A stretch of 64,000 bases of DNA from Monoplex corrugatus (GCA_030674185.1 JAPXFY010000015.1:29345185-29409184), one strand, 5' to 3'. Positions 22,096 through 32,554 are shown, numbered from the stretch's first letter. A program made the numbers and translations. Notes: a model not told the origin generated them from the letters alone.

Positions 22096-22510
22096 AGAAC
22101 CAATACTGTTGTACGGTTGCCAGGCGTGGACAGTCGACAAGCAAAGCCAGAACAAGATTGAGGCAGCCGAGATGTGGTTTCTAAGAAGAATGTTGTGAGT
22201 TCCATGGACAGCAAAGAAAACAAATGAGACAGTCTTGATGGAGGCAGACACAACATCATACATAAGGAAAATTAGGAAAAGACAGGCAACATTTATAGGC
22301 CATTTCATGAGGAAAGAGGAATTGGAGCACCTGGTCACAACAGGAAAGCTGGAGGGAAAGAGAGCACCAGGTAGATCCAGGGAGAAGATACTAGACAGAC
22401 TTGCAGAGTGGCTGGGGACAAGGAGGGTGGAAGAGATGTTTGAGGCAACAAGTGATAGAGACAGATGGAAGTCCATAATCGCCAACACCATGCGGCAAAG
22501 CACCTGATGA
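22096..22510 (+). pseudogene. RTE-like LINE C-terminal domain (copy 1)
   Basis: The segment continues the RT thumb after the transposon: ILLYGCQAWTVDKQSQ, then KIEAAEMWFLRRML followed by a stop, VPWTAKKTNETVLMEAD, and an open frame with KIRKRQATFIGHFMRKEELE, EHLVTTGKLEGKRAPGRS and AEWLGTRRVEEMFEATSDR, ending at a natural stop. This is the usual basic C-terminal region of RTE-like ORF2, ahead of a short repetitive tail. Confidence 0.85.
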
Positions 22511-22529
22511 TTATGATGATAAGTTTCGG

Positions 22530-22931
22530 ATAATGGAAATATTGAAAGCCCTCCCTCCCCCCACCCCCCAACGAGTTTTCAAAACCCAAAGCTGGATTTC
22601 TCCAACGTTCGTATACAAGCGTTGTTGAGTCATGATCGGGAAATCCCAATGATCGTAGAGAGAGAGTTCAGACTTATGCCACAATCAATTTGGATCTTCT
22701 CCATCACACGGTACCAATCGCCATACTGTCAGTGCATAGAATTTCTTCTGCATATGGAGACGCTATCTTGAAAAACTGACGCTAAAACTCTATTACCTGT
22801 AGGTCTACTACATTTACACAGACACACACACATGCTCACACAAAACGCATACACTAAACCTAGAAGAGTAACGAATCCCACACAAACAGTGACACATACA
22901 TTCATACACACACACAGTCACACACACACAG

Positions 22932-23019
<88 letters not shown>

Positions 23020-23252
23020 GAGAATGACACACAGACACAGTTGTCTGTCTCTCTGAATCTGTGTCTATCTCTTAAGTGTATAGTCTATAGATCTCTAAGT
23101 GTGTACACAGACACAAATTCATAGGGACGGACAGACAGACAGACAGAGAGAGAGAGACAGGGAGAGAGAGAGAGAGAATGTCAGTGACACACACTCACAC
23201 CCCTCCCCCTCCACACACATACACACTTATGAATGCAACTGCATGTTCTGGT
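22530..23252. repeat. Intergenic stretch with CT/CA and GA microsatellites
   Basis: (CT)n(CA)n runs from 22930 to 23018, and GACA/GA repeats occur at about 23128-23180. No coding sequence or element ends were recognised between the LINE tail and transposon copy 2. Confidence 0.8.
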
Positions 23253-25996
23253 ATCTGGTCACGGCTACGAAATGGCGTCGGACGGGCCCTGTGTGCACTA
23301 CTACCAAACTTTGGAGCTAAATTTACATACTATAGAAGCCTACCTCAAATATAGCCACAAAATTAATGTAACTTGAAAATGCAGTAATGATCTTAGCGCC
23401 TGGGTGCATTTTCCCCACAGCAACTGATAACAGTTCCAAAAATAAATCATTTTGTCGTTTGTTTACACAATCATCAGAGATAATTTCTGTGACACTTCAA
23501 AGAGTGTGCGCAATCGATTGAGCGATATGCCACAAAGACTGAAAGAGTACTAGAAACTTTAAGTTTAATGTCTGGGACTTCGTCAACATTAAATTGAATG
23601 CATGAAGCCCTCATACTTCTACATCGGCAAATAGTGGGCGCAGAAGTAGAAAATTGCCAAGCAAAATCTGCTGTTAGTACATAACTCATTAACTGTTTGT
23701 CGTGAAATTTTCCTTGCGTGTAAGAATCGTCGATTTAGCACTAACTCGGGTCAAACTCACGAGGTGAAAATAACTGATTCTCCCAATAATGAACGTATTT
23801 TCGTTTATCTCATTCAAAAACGCGATGTGATGTTTACAGTATGCTCAGTCTGCCATGAAATTCAGCTTCTGCTTCTATTGTGAACGCTGTGTTATGTACT
23901 ATTTTTTTCATGCGGACTGACACTTCAGCTTTCGCACGCTGACCGCATTGACTTGGTTTTTTCATTGATACGGCTTTGTGTCTTTTGCCATGTGAAGCGA
24001 AAATCGCTCTGTGGAATGGCAGGAAGGAAAAAAGGCTGATCAAGTTTTTGTTGTGAATCATTTTCCCATGTTATGTACAACAGAATCAGGCCAGGATGAC
24101 TTGTTTTTTTCTGTTAATAAACTGATATGTCCGTTGCTTTCCTATTATAGTTGTTATAACTGATAATTAACATCCCTTTAGCCTTACTCTTTGAACTTGC
24201 TGACTTAATTCTTCAGTTTAGTGTTGGTTTTGCCTTGTATTTGTTGGGAACGATCAGCCTGATTGTCATGATCATGATGATGGTGATGTACACCTGCGAC
24301 TTCTTGATTTATTGTTTACTACAGCCAGAAAATGTACAATTATCATTTTTACATACATGAAGTTAATATAATAGCACTGATTAGTGATACTTGGTCCCTG
24401 CATATGTTGGCCTTATTGTTCATGGGTCAGTGCATAACTTCACAGCAACAAACCAAATCACTGTTTACAAAAGCAATTTGATTAAAGAATAATGTTGAAA
24501 AAAAGAGTATGTTGATCTGCTGTTGCTCTTGGATTATTTCAATAATCATTTTAGGCTTTTTCATGGATTTTGGACAATGTTGTGTACTTCTCATGATGTT
24601 CATAACATCACATCAGCATCTGCATGATCAGGATTTTGTGAAGTTATGAACACATGATACTGATGTTAAATTTTATAATACTAAACGTTGAATCTGTTAA
24701 AACGCCTTGTGCAGGTCAGTACTGTTTTTTTTGTTTTTGTTTTTTTTGAGAATTCTGAACTGAAATACTTTATGCCTTAAAATTTGCCAGCAACTTACAA
24801 TATTACATATGTACATAATCTCACACAAAAATGCAGTATAATCATCTGTTGTGATGTTATGAACAAAGAAAGACATTTTTAGTGGATGCTTTTATCACAA
24901 ATATACATACCTGCTATTGACCCTATACGGCTATAGTTTGTTTATAGCCTGTTGGTACAGTTTTAAGTAAATCTTATCTATATTACATACAATGGCTTAT
25001 GCTTTTAAGTCTACAGTGTTGCAAAAGAAGTTGTTTTCTGTGTGTGAAACTGTGAACATTTTAAAAAAAAAAAACTGCTTTTTTCTGAAATAACTTTTCA
25101 TCAATCCCACAAGTATTCAAAACATGCAGATACAATCCCTGTAACTTCATTTTATCTGTTTTTATACAAACAATCATCAATATATTTGCAGTTTTTTTCT
25201 GAAGAAAAGGTACATTCTCTCTCAGAATGTTGTGAAATTATGTACTAAAGAGATCTCCACTGAGTTAAGGAAATCACAATTCACTAACAAAAAAAGCAAT
25301 TATCATATGTGATGTTTGGTTCTTATTATTTCAAATGACAGATGGTTTGGTGCCATCTTTTGCATTTTAGAGGAACGTTTAGTACAAGATTAAGCTGTGA
25401 CTGTTATGAAGTTATGAACTGGTGTGTTAAGTTATGAACATTTTAGAGAATAGCCAGTCCCCCACCCCCCCCCCCCACCCCCCCATTATTAATCCCAAAT
25501 GTATTCAAAACATGCTGATACAATCCCCTGAGCTCTTGTACCCCTGTTTTTTGTGGAATTAATCAATACAAGTACTGTTTTCCTGAGGAAAAAGATTCTC
25601 TCCAAGAATGTTGTGAAGTTATGTACTAAACAAATCTTAAATGAATTCAGCAAGCCACAATTCACTTAAAAAGAAACTGACTGTCATGTGCGGCATTTTG
25701 GTTCCTCTTATTTCAAGTGAAAGATAGTTTGATGCCAAGGTTAGTGTTTCAGAGGATGCTGCAGTACAATATTTTGTTGTGATTGTTGTGAAGTTATGCA
25801 CACATCACTATTTGGGTCCTGTTCTGGTATGTGTTCATGTAATATTTTCATTTTCATAGCCTGTTTTTGTGTGCAACATGTCTTTTTAGTTACTCATTAG
25901 CTGTTTTGCACAACAATAAGAATTTTCAACTTTTCAGATCTTTTAAATGTTGGAGGTGAGTGGACATTCCAGTAACATACATATAGTAAGCCTTAA

Positions 25997-26176
25997 CCCT
26001 TTGACTCCTGCACCCTGTCCACCAGCATCCTGCATTGTGAACCATGCTAGCAAAGGAAAAACAACCCTTTGACTCCCTCACCCTATCCACCAGCTTCCTG
26101 TAAGCTGGTGGATAGGGTGAGGGAGTCAAAGGGTTAAGTTTTTGCAGTTGATGGATAGGCTGCGGGAGTCAAAGGG
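25997..26176. mobile_element. 180-bp TTAA MITE with perfect internal hairpin
   Basis: TTAA at 25993-25996 and 26177-26180 flank CCCTTTGACTCCTGCACCCT and, inverted, GGATAGGCTGCGGGAGTCAAAGGG. Copy 1 of the host transposon has the uninterrupted site AGTAAGCCTTAATATGAAAAC (about 21567), an exact empty site with one TTAA. CCCTTT ends at TTAA fit piggyBac-type MITEs. Positions 26063-26096 and 26102-26135 are a 34-bp perfect palindrome with a 5-base loop, itself resembling a second copy of the terminal sequence. Confidence 0.9.
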
Positions 26177-26617
26177 TTAATATGAAAACATTCTCAATTA
26201 GGCATTACCTGAGTACTTCTCATAATTATTTTGTCAGCTCTCTTTACACTGCTTGTCTTCAAAAGAGCAGAAGTCAGTTTTACCTTCCGTGGTACAGCTT
26301 TAAAATTTACACACTAAAGAATTGTTGTGATGTTATGTACAAAATCTTCTTTAATTTTCTTGTATTTAGTGTGTTTGATTTTCCTGTCCTGCCTTCAGAT
26401 GTACGAACTGGACCTGCTGTTAAAGGGGTAACATCCGATCCAATGGATCGGGACGCATGCGCAGTAAGCATGGGCGGGGCTAAACTAAATAAAGAAAAGC
26501 ACGTGGCTGAAGGTAGTAAACAAACACGCTAACAGTGACGAACAAAACAGACACTTCTTAGTAACTGAGAAGAAATTGAAGCAAATTCCGTCCACACAAC
26601 TCCCCAGAACTCGAACG

Positions 26618-26866
26618 CATAGCTGCCAACTTTCCTGAAAAAAAATTCCTGACAAGAGGCGGGGGTCCGGGGGCCGCGGAAGGCAGGTCGATGTCTTTCT
26701 TGCCACCATGACCGATGTTTATGTCGCATCGGCACGATTTACAGAAAGCAAAGGTGTCTCCTTTGTCCGAGGCTGTGATGAAGTCGTACGTTTCCGCATA
26801 ATGTTTCGAAAACTTCACTTTTGCTTTCGCTTTTACAGCTTTCGCGTCTGTCTTCTTCGAAGCCAT
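26618..26866 (-). pseudogene. BED-like zinc-finger N-terminus of a hAT-type protein
   Basis: From an ATG at 26866 the frame reads a lysine-rich MASKKTDAKAVKAKAKVK, then FSKHYAETYDFITASDKGD, then FAFCKSCRCDINIGHGGKKD. The spacing FCxxCxxxxxxxHGGKxD is characteristic of the BED-related finger at the start of ZBED/ZNF862-like hAT transposases; the second half with the HxxxxxH pair is lost. After KKDID the frame runs into the G-rich terminal region. Only the DNA-binding start survives; the catalytic domain is deleted. No intron or other exon is visible. Confidence 0.6.
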
Positions 26867-27109
26867 TGTGCAAGAAAGCTGGCGCGCAGGAGCTGTTTAC
26901 ATGGCCCTCTGCGCACGCGCATGTGTGACGGAAGTTTCGCTTTCACGCAGCTGTCTTTTTACCGCGTTCTGACGAAAACAGAGCTAACCGGATAAAATAT
27001 CAAAATCGATAATTTAAAATTCGGGAATTTTCATCGATTTACCGGATTTTCCGGGCAGCTCACACATTTCTGGACATTCCCGAAAAATTCGGGAGGGTTG
27101 GCAGCTATG
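26618..27109 (-). mobile_element. hAT-like element nested in the Kolobok-like element (TSD CGAACG)
   Basis: The ends are CATAGCTGCCAAC and GTTGGCAGCTATG, a perfect 13-bp inverted repeat, flanked by CGAACG at 26612-26617 and 27110-27115. It is 492 bp and includes only the start of a transposase-like gene on the minus strand. The left interior GCGGGGGTCCGGGGG matches the blocks near the ends of the CAGG-type elements at 12271, 19994 and 48024. Confidence 0.82.
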
Positions 27110-27326
27110 CGAACGTTTTCCTACGTAACACATGACGTGTATGAGGAAATGGGTTTTGTAAGTTCATTTTAGGGGGTGAAGGTAGTCAACTTATGCTTTC
27201 CGTTGACTTTTCTTATACTAGTTATAGGAAAAGCATGATGTAGTTTTAGAGAAATTATAGCTTGGTCCCCCTTCAATGGGAATCAGTACACCCCACACTA
27301 TCTCCGCAGTCCTGGTTGTCTCCTCC

Positions 27327-27505
27327 TGCTGTGAAGTTATGCACTGACCCATGAACAATAAGGCCAACATATGCAGGGACCAAGTATCACTAATCAGTGC
27401 TATTATATTAACTTCATGTATGTAAAAATGATAATTGTACATTTTCTGGCTGTAGTAAACAATAAATCAAGAAGTCGCAGGTGTACATCACCATCATCAT
27501 GATCA
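27327..27505 (-). repeat. 179-bp perfect inverted copy of 24269-24447
   Basis: The reverse complement of 27327-27505 matches 24269-24447 at every base I compared, with no gap. Copy 1 (about 19090-19262) differs from both at several positions. The source is the backbone of transposon copy 2, while the duplicate lies inside the Kolobok-like insertion. Confidence 0.9.
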
Positions 27506-27933
27506 GAAGCCTTTGTATTTCTCGACAGTTTGTCATACACACACGCTGCATTATTACTGTTGAGAGCCCCTGACTTCGTGCGCAGATCTAAATTGCAGAT
27601 TGATAACCTCATCCCTTCATCCCTAAACAGTTGATTACACTCCGGGCTGGCACGCGGTAAATGGGGCCTTGACTAGGAGATCCGGTAGATCTATGTAAGT
27701 TACTTGAACCTTGCTAAGAATGAGAACAAAAGATGAGAAGGAAAGGATGGTGCTAATGGAAACTGCATGACTGCTATCCCATGCTTGGCCTCTCTCAGGG
27801 TGTGAAAGAAATAGCGCCAGAAATCTGTGGTCAGACCTATTATTGTCTGTAAGCAAATTTGCGCGCTCATTCTTTCTGGGTTCTACTGAAAACGCACACG
27901 TCTAGTTTGAGAGAGTTTGTCTTTGACGAAATA

Positions 27934-28609
27934 ATGAATTTTAATTTATTATTGCTGGATATAAACGAAGAAAAGAAGGAGGCTGTAAGACAACTGTTTG
28001 AAAGCTGTGGTTGGGAGTGGAAATGTGAAGTGCTATCACAAGTTACAATCAGTGAAGCTGACAGTGTCAGTGAGAGTAGTTCTGTGTGTGTTGCCAACAT
28101 TTCCTGTGTAGATACCACAGCATCTTGTACACCTACTTCAGTGGCTACACTGTCCTCAGCAAGTTATAGATTTACGTTGGCGACAGATGTAGTGTGTTCC
28201 TCATCTGGTGCTAGTGTCAGTGTAGGTGATAGATCTAGTGTTAGTTTACAGCATGCAGTTAGTCAGGGCAAATGCCAGTTTTGTTTTTGTGAGCCGTGTA
28301 TTACTGCAAACTGTCAGAGGTGGCTGGGTAATGGACAAGTCAGCACATGTTAGGAATTCTGGACTTAGGAAACAGATATATAGAAAATTTTGGAACATAC
28401 TAAATTCTAGGAATGCGTGGAGACATCCACAATATTTACGAAAGAAATGGGTGACTATGGGGCGTGATGGTGTAGATGAATGTGTGGTGACAGCCCTTCG
28501 TGAGATAATGCCAGACAGTGTGCTGTCGCTTGCAAGACTTGTATCCTAACCCACCTGGTAAGCCGTACATGGGACATAAGTGGTGGTGACTACAGGTCAG
28601 TGTTGTGTT
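27934..28609 (+). pseudogene. Unknown Cys-rich ORF carried by the Kolobok-like element
   Basis: An ATG at 27934 opens MNFNLLLLDINEEKKEAVRQ, then FESCGWEWKCEVLSQ, a Ser/Thr/Val-rich spacer, and a Cys cluster CQFCFCEPCITANCQRWLG near 28270-28330. A frameshift near 28330 continues with GLRKQIYRKFWNILNSRNAW, RHPQYLRKKW and REIMPDSVLSLARL. A second frameshift near 28540 gives LYPNPPGKPYMGHKWW and a stop. The Cys-rich segment followed by REIMP and YPNPxGxPYMGHKWW looks like a compact conserved domain I believe recurs in multi-copy invertebrate proteins, but I cannot name it. Frameshifts suggest decay. It may be the element's own second ORF or captured sequence. Confidence 0.5.
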
Positions 28610-28624
28610 CGTATTGTGCTCCGA

Positions 28625-28626
<2 letters not shown>

Positions 28627-28671
<45 letters not shown>

Positions 28672-28680
28672 CTGTGTGTG
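28627..28680. repeat. (GT)n microsatellite
   Basis: A short, nearly pure GT tract in the Kolobok-like element. Confidence 0.95.
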
Positions 28681-29606
28681 TATGAGTACGGTGTATGTGC
28701 GCACAGCTTGTGTGTGCATATAGATCTATTGCATGTGCTTGATTTCTTTTCATACACTACACAATTTTAATTAAGCTGAACGTTTAATTCCCTGGACGTC
28801 TATATTGTAGGCCTTTCAAGTGTGTGTGTGTGTGTGTTGCGACAACATGCCTTCGTTGTTTTCTTTCCACGTGCTTTTCTATTTTTGGATGGCGCGCCTG
28901 TCAGATGTCTCGTCATGTTTTGTAGCCCCGCCTCTAAGTTCGTCCAATTCAGATTTTAATTTCCTAATAAATTCATATACGCACATTTTTCGATAAAAAT
29001 ATAACAACAGTTTAAAAGCAGAGATTGAGATTGTACTGTGTGACAAATATGAGCCAGGTAGCTCTCCGACAGCGTCCGAAATCTGTAATTAACTCAGAGC
29101 AGACAGCTGGTGTTGCTTCGGCAAACGTTTGAATTCAAGTGACTTCCGATCTACTTCCCGCCTTATATAGTCCTGCTGCCCCTTTAAAGTGTTCACAATA
29201 TTTTGAACAAAATACATGTTCCTTCTCAGGTTCTTTCCTTTACAAAGTTTGTGACATCGTGTGATGTTATGTACAAAGGAACATCAGATTATCTGTTTAC
29301 AGGAGTGATAAATGTCTGATTGACTTGCAAGTTGGATTATTTGTCATGGTTTTTGTCCTGCTGTTTGGTTTGCACACTATTTTTCCATAGACAGATGTTT
29401 CATTTTGTTACTTATGTGTCATACACTATTTTTCCATAGACAGATGTTTCATTTTGTTACTTATGTGTCACACTTTCTAGACACCATTTTGTAGCCATGA
29501 CCATCTTTTACAGCTGTTTGCTGACAATCTGTATTGTGCTTCATCAACACCATAAAATGCAGTCTAAAGAAACATATCGAACAGGTTAAAACAATTCGAT
29601 ACTCAC

Positions 29607-30468
29607 TCAGATGAAACCTTTCAACAGGCTGAAGTAACCACATCAAAGGTTGTTCAACTGTTGACCCAGAATCCTTCATTTTGCAAGAACTTGAGTTCTC
29701 TGACACAATATGAACTGGAATAATATCTCCTTTGTCATTTTCTTGTTTAACTGTCAAATGAGAAGCAGACATGTTCACATCTGCAGTAACTGATTCATCA
29801 CAGCTTGATATATGTCTTTGTTCGTTGGATTTTTTCATCTGTCTTTCCTTTTTCAACAGTTGAAGTGCCACGCTTGCTTCTTTAAGGAGTTTTTCTGTTT
29901 GCACTTTGTCCTCGGTCTTTGCTCGAAATAAATGAGCAAATTTGCGTCTTTCAGCTTCTTGTTGAGCACTCTTCCTAATTTTGTTCATGCGTTGCTCCAT
30001 ACCCTCCAGACGTAAGTTCTGTTCATTTTGAAGACGTGTTACTGCCGGGTGTGTGTCTAGATTCAGATGCTGATAGAGAACATCTTCCTTTTTATTTTGA
30101 CTAGCCTGAAACTGATCACTGCTACACTCTGAAGTTGGTATGTTTTTGTCACACATAGGTACCTGTGACAATGGCATTATATCAGCTGCAACACCAGCTG
30201 TCGCGATGTGTCTGTTTGAAGCTCTACTGTAACTAGAAGGTTGGCAATGTTCACTCTTATTTGTGGAAGTAAATAAAAGACTATGATCACTTTTCGTTTC
30301 AGCATTCCTGGAAAACAAAGGCTGTATCTGTGGACTATGGTCTCTGCAGTTTTTGCTTTGTTCCTGATGATCCGGAGATCCAGTTTTCCTCTTTTTGTCA
30401 TAAGCAGACACGGCTCTGTGCCAACTGCTACCTCCGCTTTGTCGCCTGCTTTTTACAGCCCCCATGAC
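29607..30468 (-). CDS. Internal exon of an unidentified host gene (coiled-coil region)
   Basis: The minus strand has an acceptor CTCTGTGTGTGTTTCAG just before 30468 and a donor A|GTGAGTATCG just after 29607. The 862-base interval between them is open in one frame. It encodes a basic, Ser-rich stretch (SRRQSGGSSWHRAVSAYDKK), a long polar region, then a charged helical segment likely to form a coiled coil (EGMEQRMNKIRKSAQQEAER, KFAHLFRAKTEDKVQTEKLL, ALQLLKKERQMKKSNEQRH). No repeat or transposon motif is seen. Reading past the donor simply runs into the terminal repeat of transposon copy 2, so the open frame beyond 29607 is not coding. Neighbouring exons could not be linked by phase. Function unknown. 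Confidence 0.6.
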
Positions 30469-31554
30469 CTGAAACACACACAGAGATTACAGATTCTCAA
30501 ACTTCACACATTATAAACACTGTTCAATTAAACATTGATGATTATATCAGAAAGGAGAACTCAACATTACAAAAGTACCAGCACTAGTCACATCTTATAA
30601 AATTACATGTGTAGTGGCAAAAAATAAATAAATATATAAAGAATAAAATTAAAAGAAAATAAAACAAAGGTAAATTTCACATTGGCATAACACACACACA
30701 CACATGCATGTGCACATAAAACACCCAAAGCTAATTTGTTTTCAAATAGTCAAACATGTTTGAAGCACTCTGAGGTGAAATAAATACATCCTGAGGCTGA
30801 TACGAGGGAATGGCACATAAACACTGCCTGTCAAGACTGCCTGTAAGAGATTTAGCTTAGCAGGGTTTGTTCGCCCCTAGTCTTCTGAACATAAAACATA
30901 TGGACTGGCTGACAAAGAACCTGAAATTTTTCAGTTTATGGAAGCAAAGAAAATAGAAGTAGGTAGGCCTACTCCAAACTGATGCCATTGGGTTGTCCGC
31001 TTACCAGATTGACCTACTTTTTCGCCTGTCTTTCCTCATCAATATTTTCACAACCATTACATCAAGTTATTACAACAAACAGTTTGTTCATTATCAAATA
31101 TCTGTGTGTTGTAATTTAAATCTGAACTGATTACGTGCAGTAATAAAATGATCTCGGAGCGGGAACGGTAACACCGCGGCAAACCACGGCTGAAAATTTC
31201 ATCTGCAACTGACCGTAACACTGTGGTTGCTGAAAGCTCACTTGATTCGCGTGAGACTTGTTTAGCTAAAAATAACCTTAACCAATCAAAAGAGGGGATT
31301 CCGAGCCTCATTCTCGTGCCAAACTCATCCGTCAACATGTAAGCTTTGTTTAAAAAATCGTGTCCGAAAATGTTTGGAGTGAATTTTTACATAGCATACC
31401 TGAAGCAATCAGCTCAATAAATAATCTTTTTGAAGATCAAAGATCGGTCTGTTTAATGGTGGGAATAGTTTTCTGCATAAAGACTTTCACGCGAACCAAG
31501 CGATATTTGAATCGCGACAACTGATTCGATTTTGTGCCACGCGCTTGATCGGCC
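30469..31554. promoter_or_regulatory. Possible intron and divergent promoter region
   Basis: Between the minus exon and the plus exon candidate at 31555 there is no element end. From about 31130 to 31560 CpG dinucleotides are more frequent than in the surroundings. A minus frame starting at 31338 is open for 93 codons but lacks a good donor in a matching phase. A shared promoter for divergent transcripts is an inference only. Confidence 0.3.
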
Positions 31555-31655
31555 ATGACTGAGGCAAGCGTGGAGTCATCGTCTACACCGTCGGACAACC
31601 AGCCCCGTCCATCAGATTTTGTGTGCTTCCAATTTATGGTTGAAGCGACTTGTTG
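31555..31655 (+). CDS. Candidate first coding exon
   Basis: An ATG in good context (GGCCATGACTG) opens MTEASVESSSTPSDNQPRPS, then FVCFQFMVEATC. The frame reaches a strong donor TTG|GTAAGTTTA after 101 bases (phase 2). It lies in a CpG-richer, repeat-free area. No downstream exon in matching phase was found; the acceptor at 33025 gives a stop in this phase. It could also be a relic linked to the decayed gene at 33026. Function unknown. Confidence 0.4.
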
Positions 31656-32301
31656 GTAAGTTTAACGTTCAGTTATTCTATTTTTTTAAGTTTAGTAATG
31701 GGAATTTGGTGTTTACAAGCAAAGCACTAATGTAACATACTGGCGTCGGTAGTGTAAACAAAGCTTCGAAAGCTGGCGTTTCCGGTTAGGTAGTTGAGGT
31801 TGTATAAAGGTCTTGTGACTCACAATCAGTTACATTTGTAAGAGAAGTATAATTTTTGGTTTGATAGCAAGTCTTTCTGGTTTTCAGGATATTTTTTATG
31901 ATGAGTTATTATGCATGTATTTTAAGAAAAATGGAGAAATACATGACCAGTCAATCTGACCTAATTTTTGATGAATGCTAAAATTGTGTCACTGTCACTG
32001 TGTGACTGTTGAATTGTATACTTCAATGTACCGCAATCGACAATATCATGTTGGTAACATGACAAGACTGTTTAAAAGTAAAACATCAACATGTGAAAAA
32101 TTTATGTCAGCCAATGCAGCAAAATAATCTATCACTTTAAAAAATCTTAAGCTTTCCAGTCTTTTAGTTTCTGGTTTAGGTGTACTTTCACTTTCACATT
32201 CTGGTTTTGTTTTGTTTTTATCCCTCCATATGCCATCACTTTGAATTATGCAGGCTGTTACATATAACAGTTAATACACGTGGTATACAAAAATAGATAA
32301 G

Positions 32302-32334
<33 letters not shown>

Positions 32335-32359
32335 CCCTCTTCTAGTTGTGACTGTTTAG

Positions 32360-32554
32360 AACGGTTATATCATATGTCTATCTGCACCTGAACATGATGA
32401 TGTCTATGAAGAACTCAGGAGAAGCTTCCTACCACAGGGAAGAGGCAGACCACTTGATCCACCTAAAGTGGATCTCACCAATAGATTGTTGCTACAATTC
32501 GCACTTTGCAGACTGAGGGCAGCAAAATCAGAAAATACGCAAGTCATTGACTGA
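32360..32554 (+). pseudogene. Candidate coding fragment (65 codons)
   Basis: A frame that begins directly after a TTTAG potential acceptor reads LSAPEHDDVYEELRRSFLPQ, then GRGRPLDPPKVDLTNRLLLQ and FALCRLRAAKSENTQVID before a stop. The residue composition looks like real protein. There is a polypyrimidine-like (CA)n/CCCTCTTCTAG region upstream. It may be another exon or exon relic of the gene starting at 31555. I do not recognise the family. Confidence 0.35.

Larger units (their letters stand above)
15350..22530 (+). mobile_element. RTE-like LINE copy 1, split by two DNA transposons
   Basis: Plus-strand pieces at 15370-16458, 17213-18109 and 22092-22510 are one LINE: the C-terminal part of the endonuclease, linker, RT, thumb and C-terminal domain. 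The interruptions are a TTAA element (16463-17208) and a 4-bp-TSD transposon (18110-22091). Removing each with one copy of its target duplication restores the frame: KILL-RIIMMRT across the first and KRVF-CYIEPILLYG across the second. The tail is a TGATGATTATGATGAT-like run at about 22505-22522. The 5' end is truncated within the endonuclease. Internal stops and the YADH active site show it is dead. Confidence 0.85.
26424..29183. mobile_element. Kolobok-like TTAA element (AGGGG ends)
   Basis: TTAA at 26420-26423 and 29184-29187 flank AGGGGTAACATCC and, inverted, AGGGGCAGCAGG. TTAAAGGRR is the terminal signature reported for T2/Kolobok-type elements. The homologous position in copy 1 (about 21810) reads CCTGCTGTTAATGTGTTCAC with a single TTAA, so the insertion is 2760 bp plus the duplication. 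It holds a nested hAT-like element (26618-27109), an inverted copy of host-transposon sequence (27327-27505) and an unknown ORF (27934-28609). No recognisable transposase remains. Confidence 0.75.
23257..29502. mobile_element. 4-bp-TSD transposon, copy 2 (TSD ATCT), with nested insertions
   Basis: It begins GGTCACGGCTACGAAATGG and ends with the complement of GGTCATGGCTACAAAATGG, with ATCT at 23253-23256 and 29503-29506. Removing a 180-bp MITE (25997-26176) and a TTAA element (26424-29183) leaves about 3.3 kb collinear with copy 1. The two copies differ by many substitutions and indels, so they are not a recent duplication. A 50-base tandem duplication (CACTATTTTTCCATAGACAG unit) lies near 29380-29480. 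It inserted about 100 bases downstream of the splice donor of the host-like exon at 29607-30468, probably within an intron. Confidence 0.85.

Noticed and set aside
29461..29606. Extension of the 29607-30468 exon to the stop at 29461
   Set aside because: It passes a consensus GTGAGT donor and reads into the terminal inverted repeat of the transposon.
30283..30516. Plus-strand frame opposite the host-like exon
   Set aside because: It is antisense to a longer, spliced-looking minus exon and has no supporting signals.
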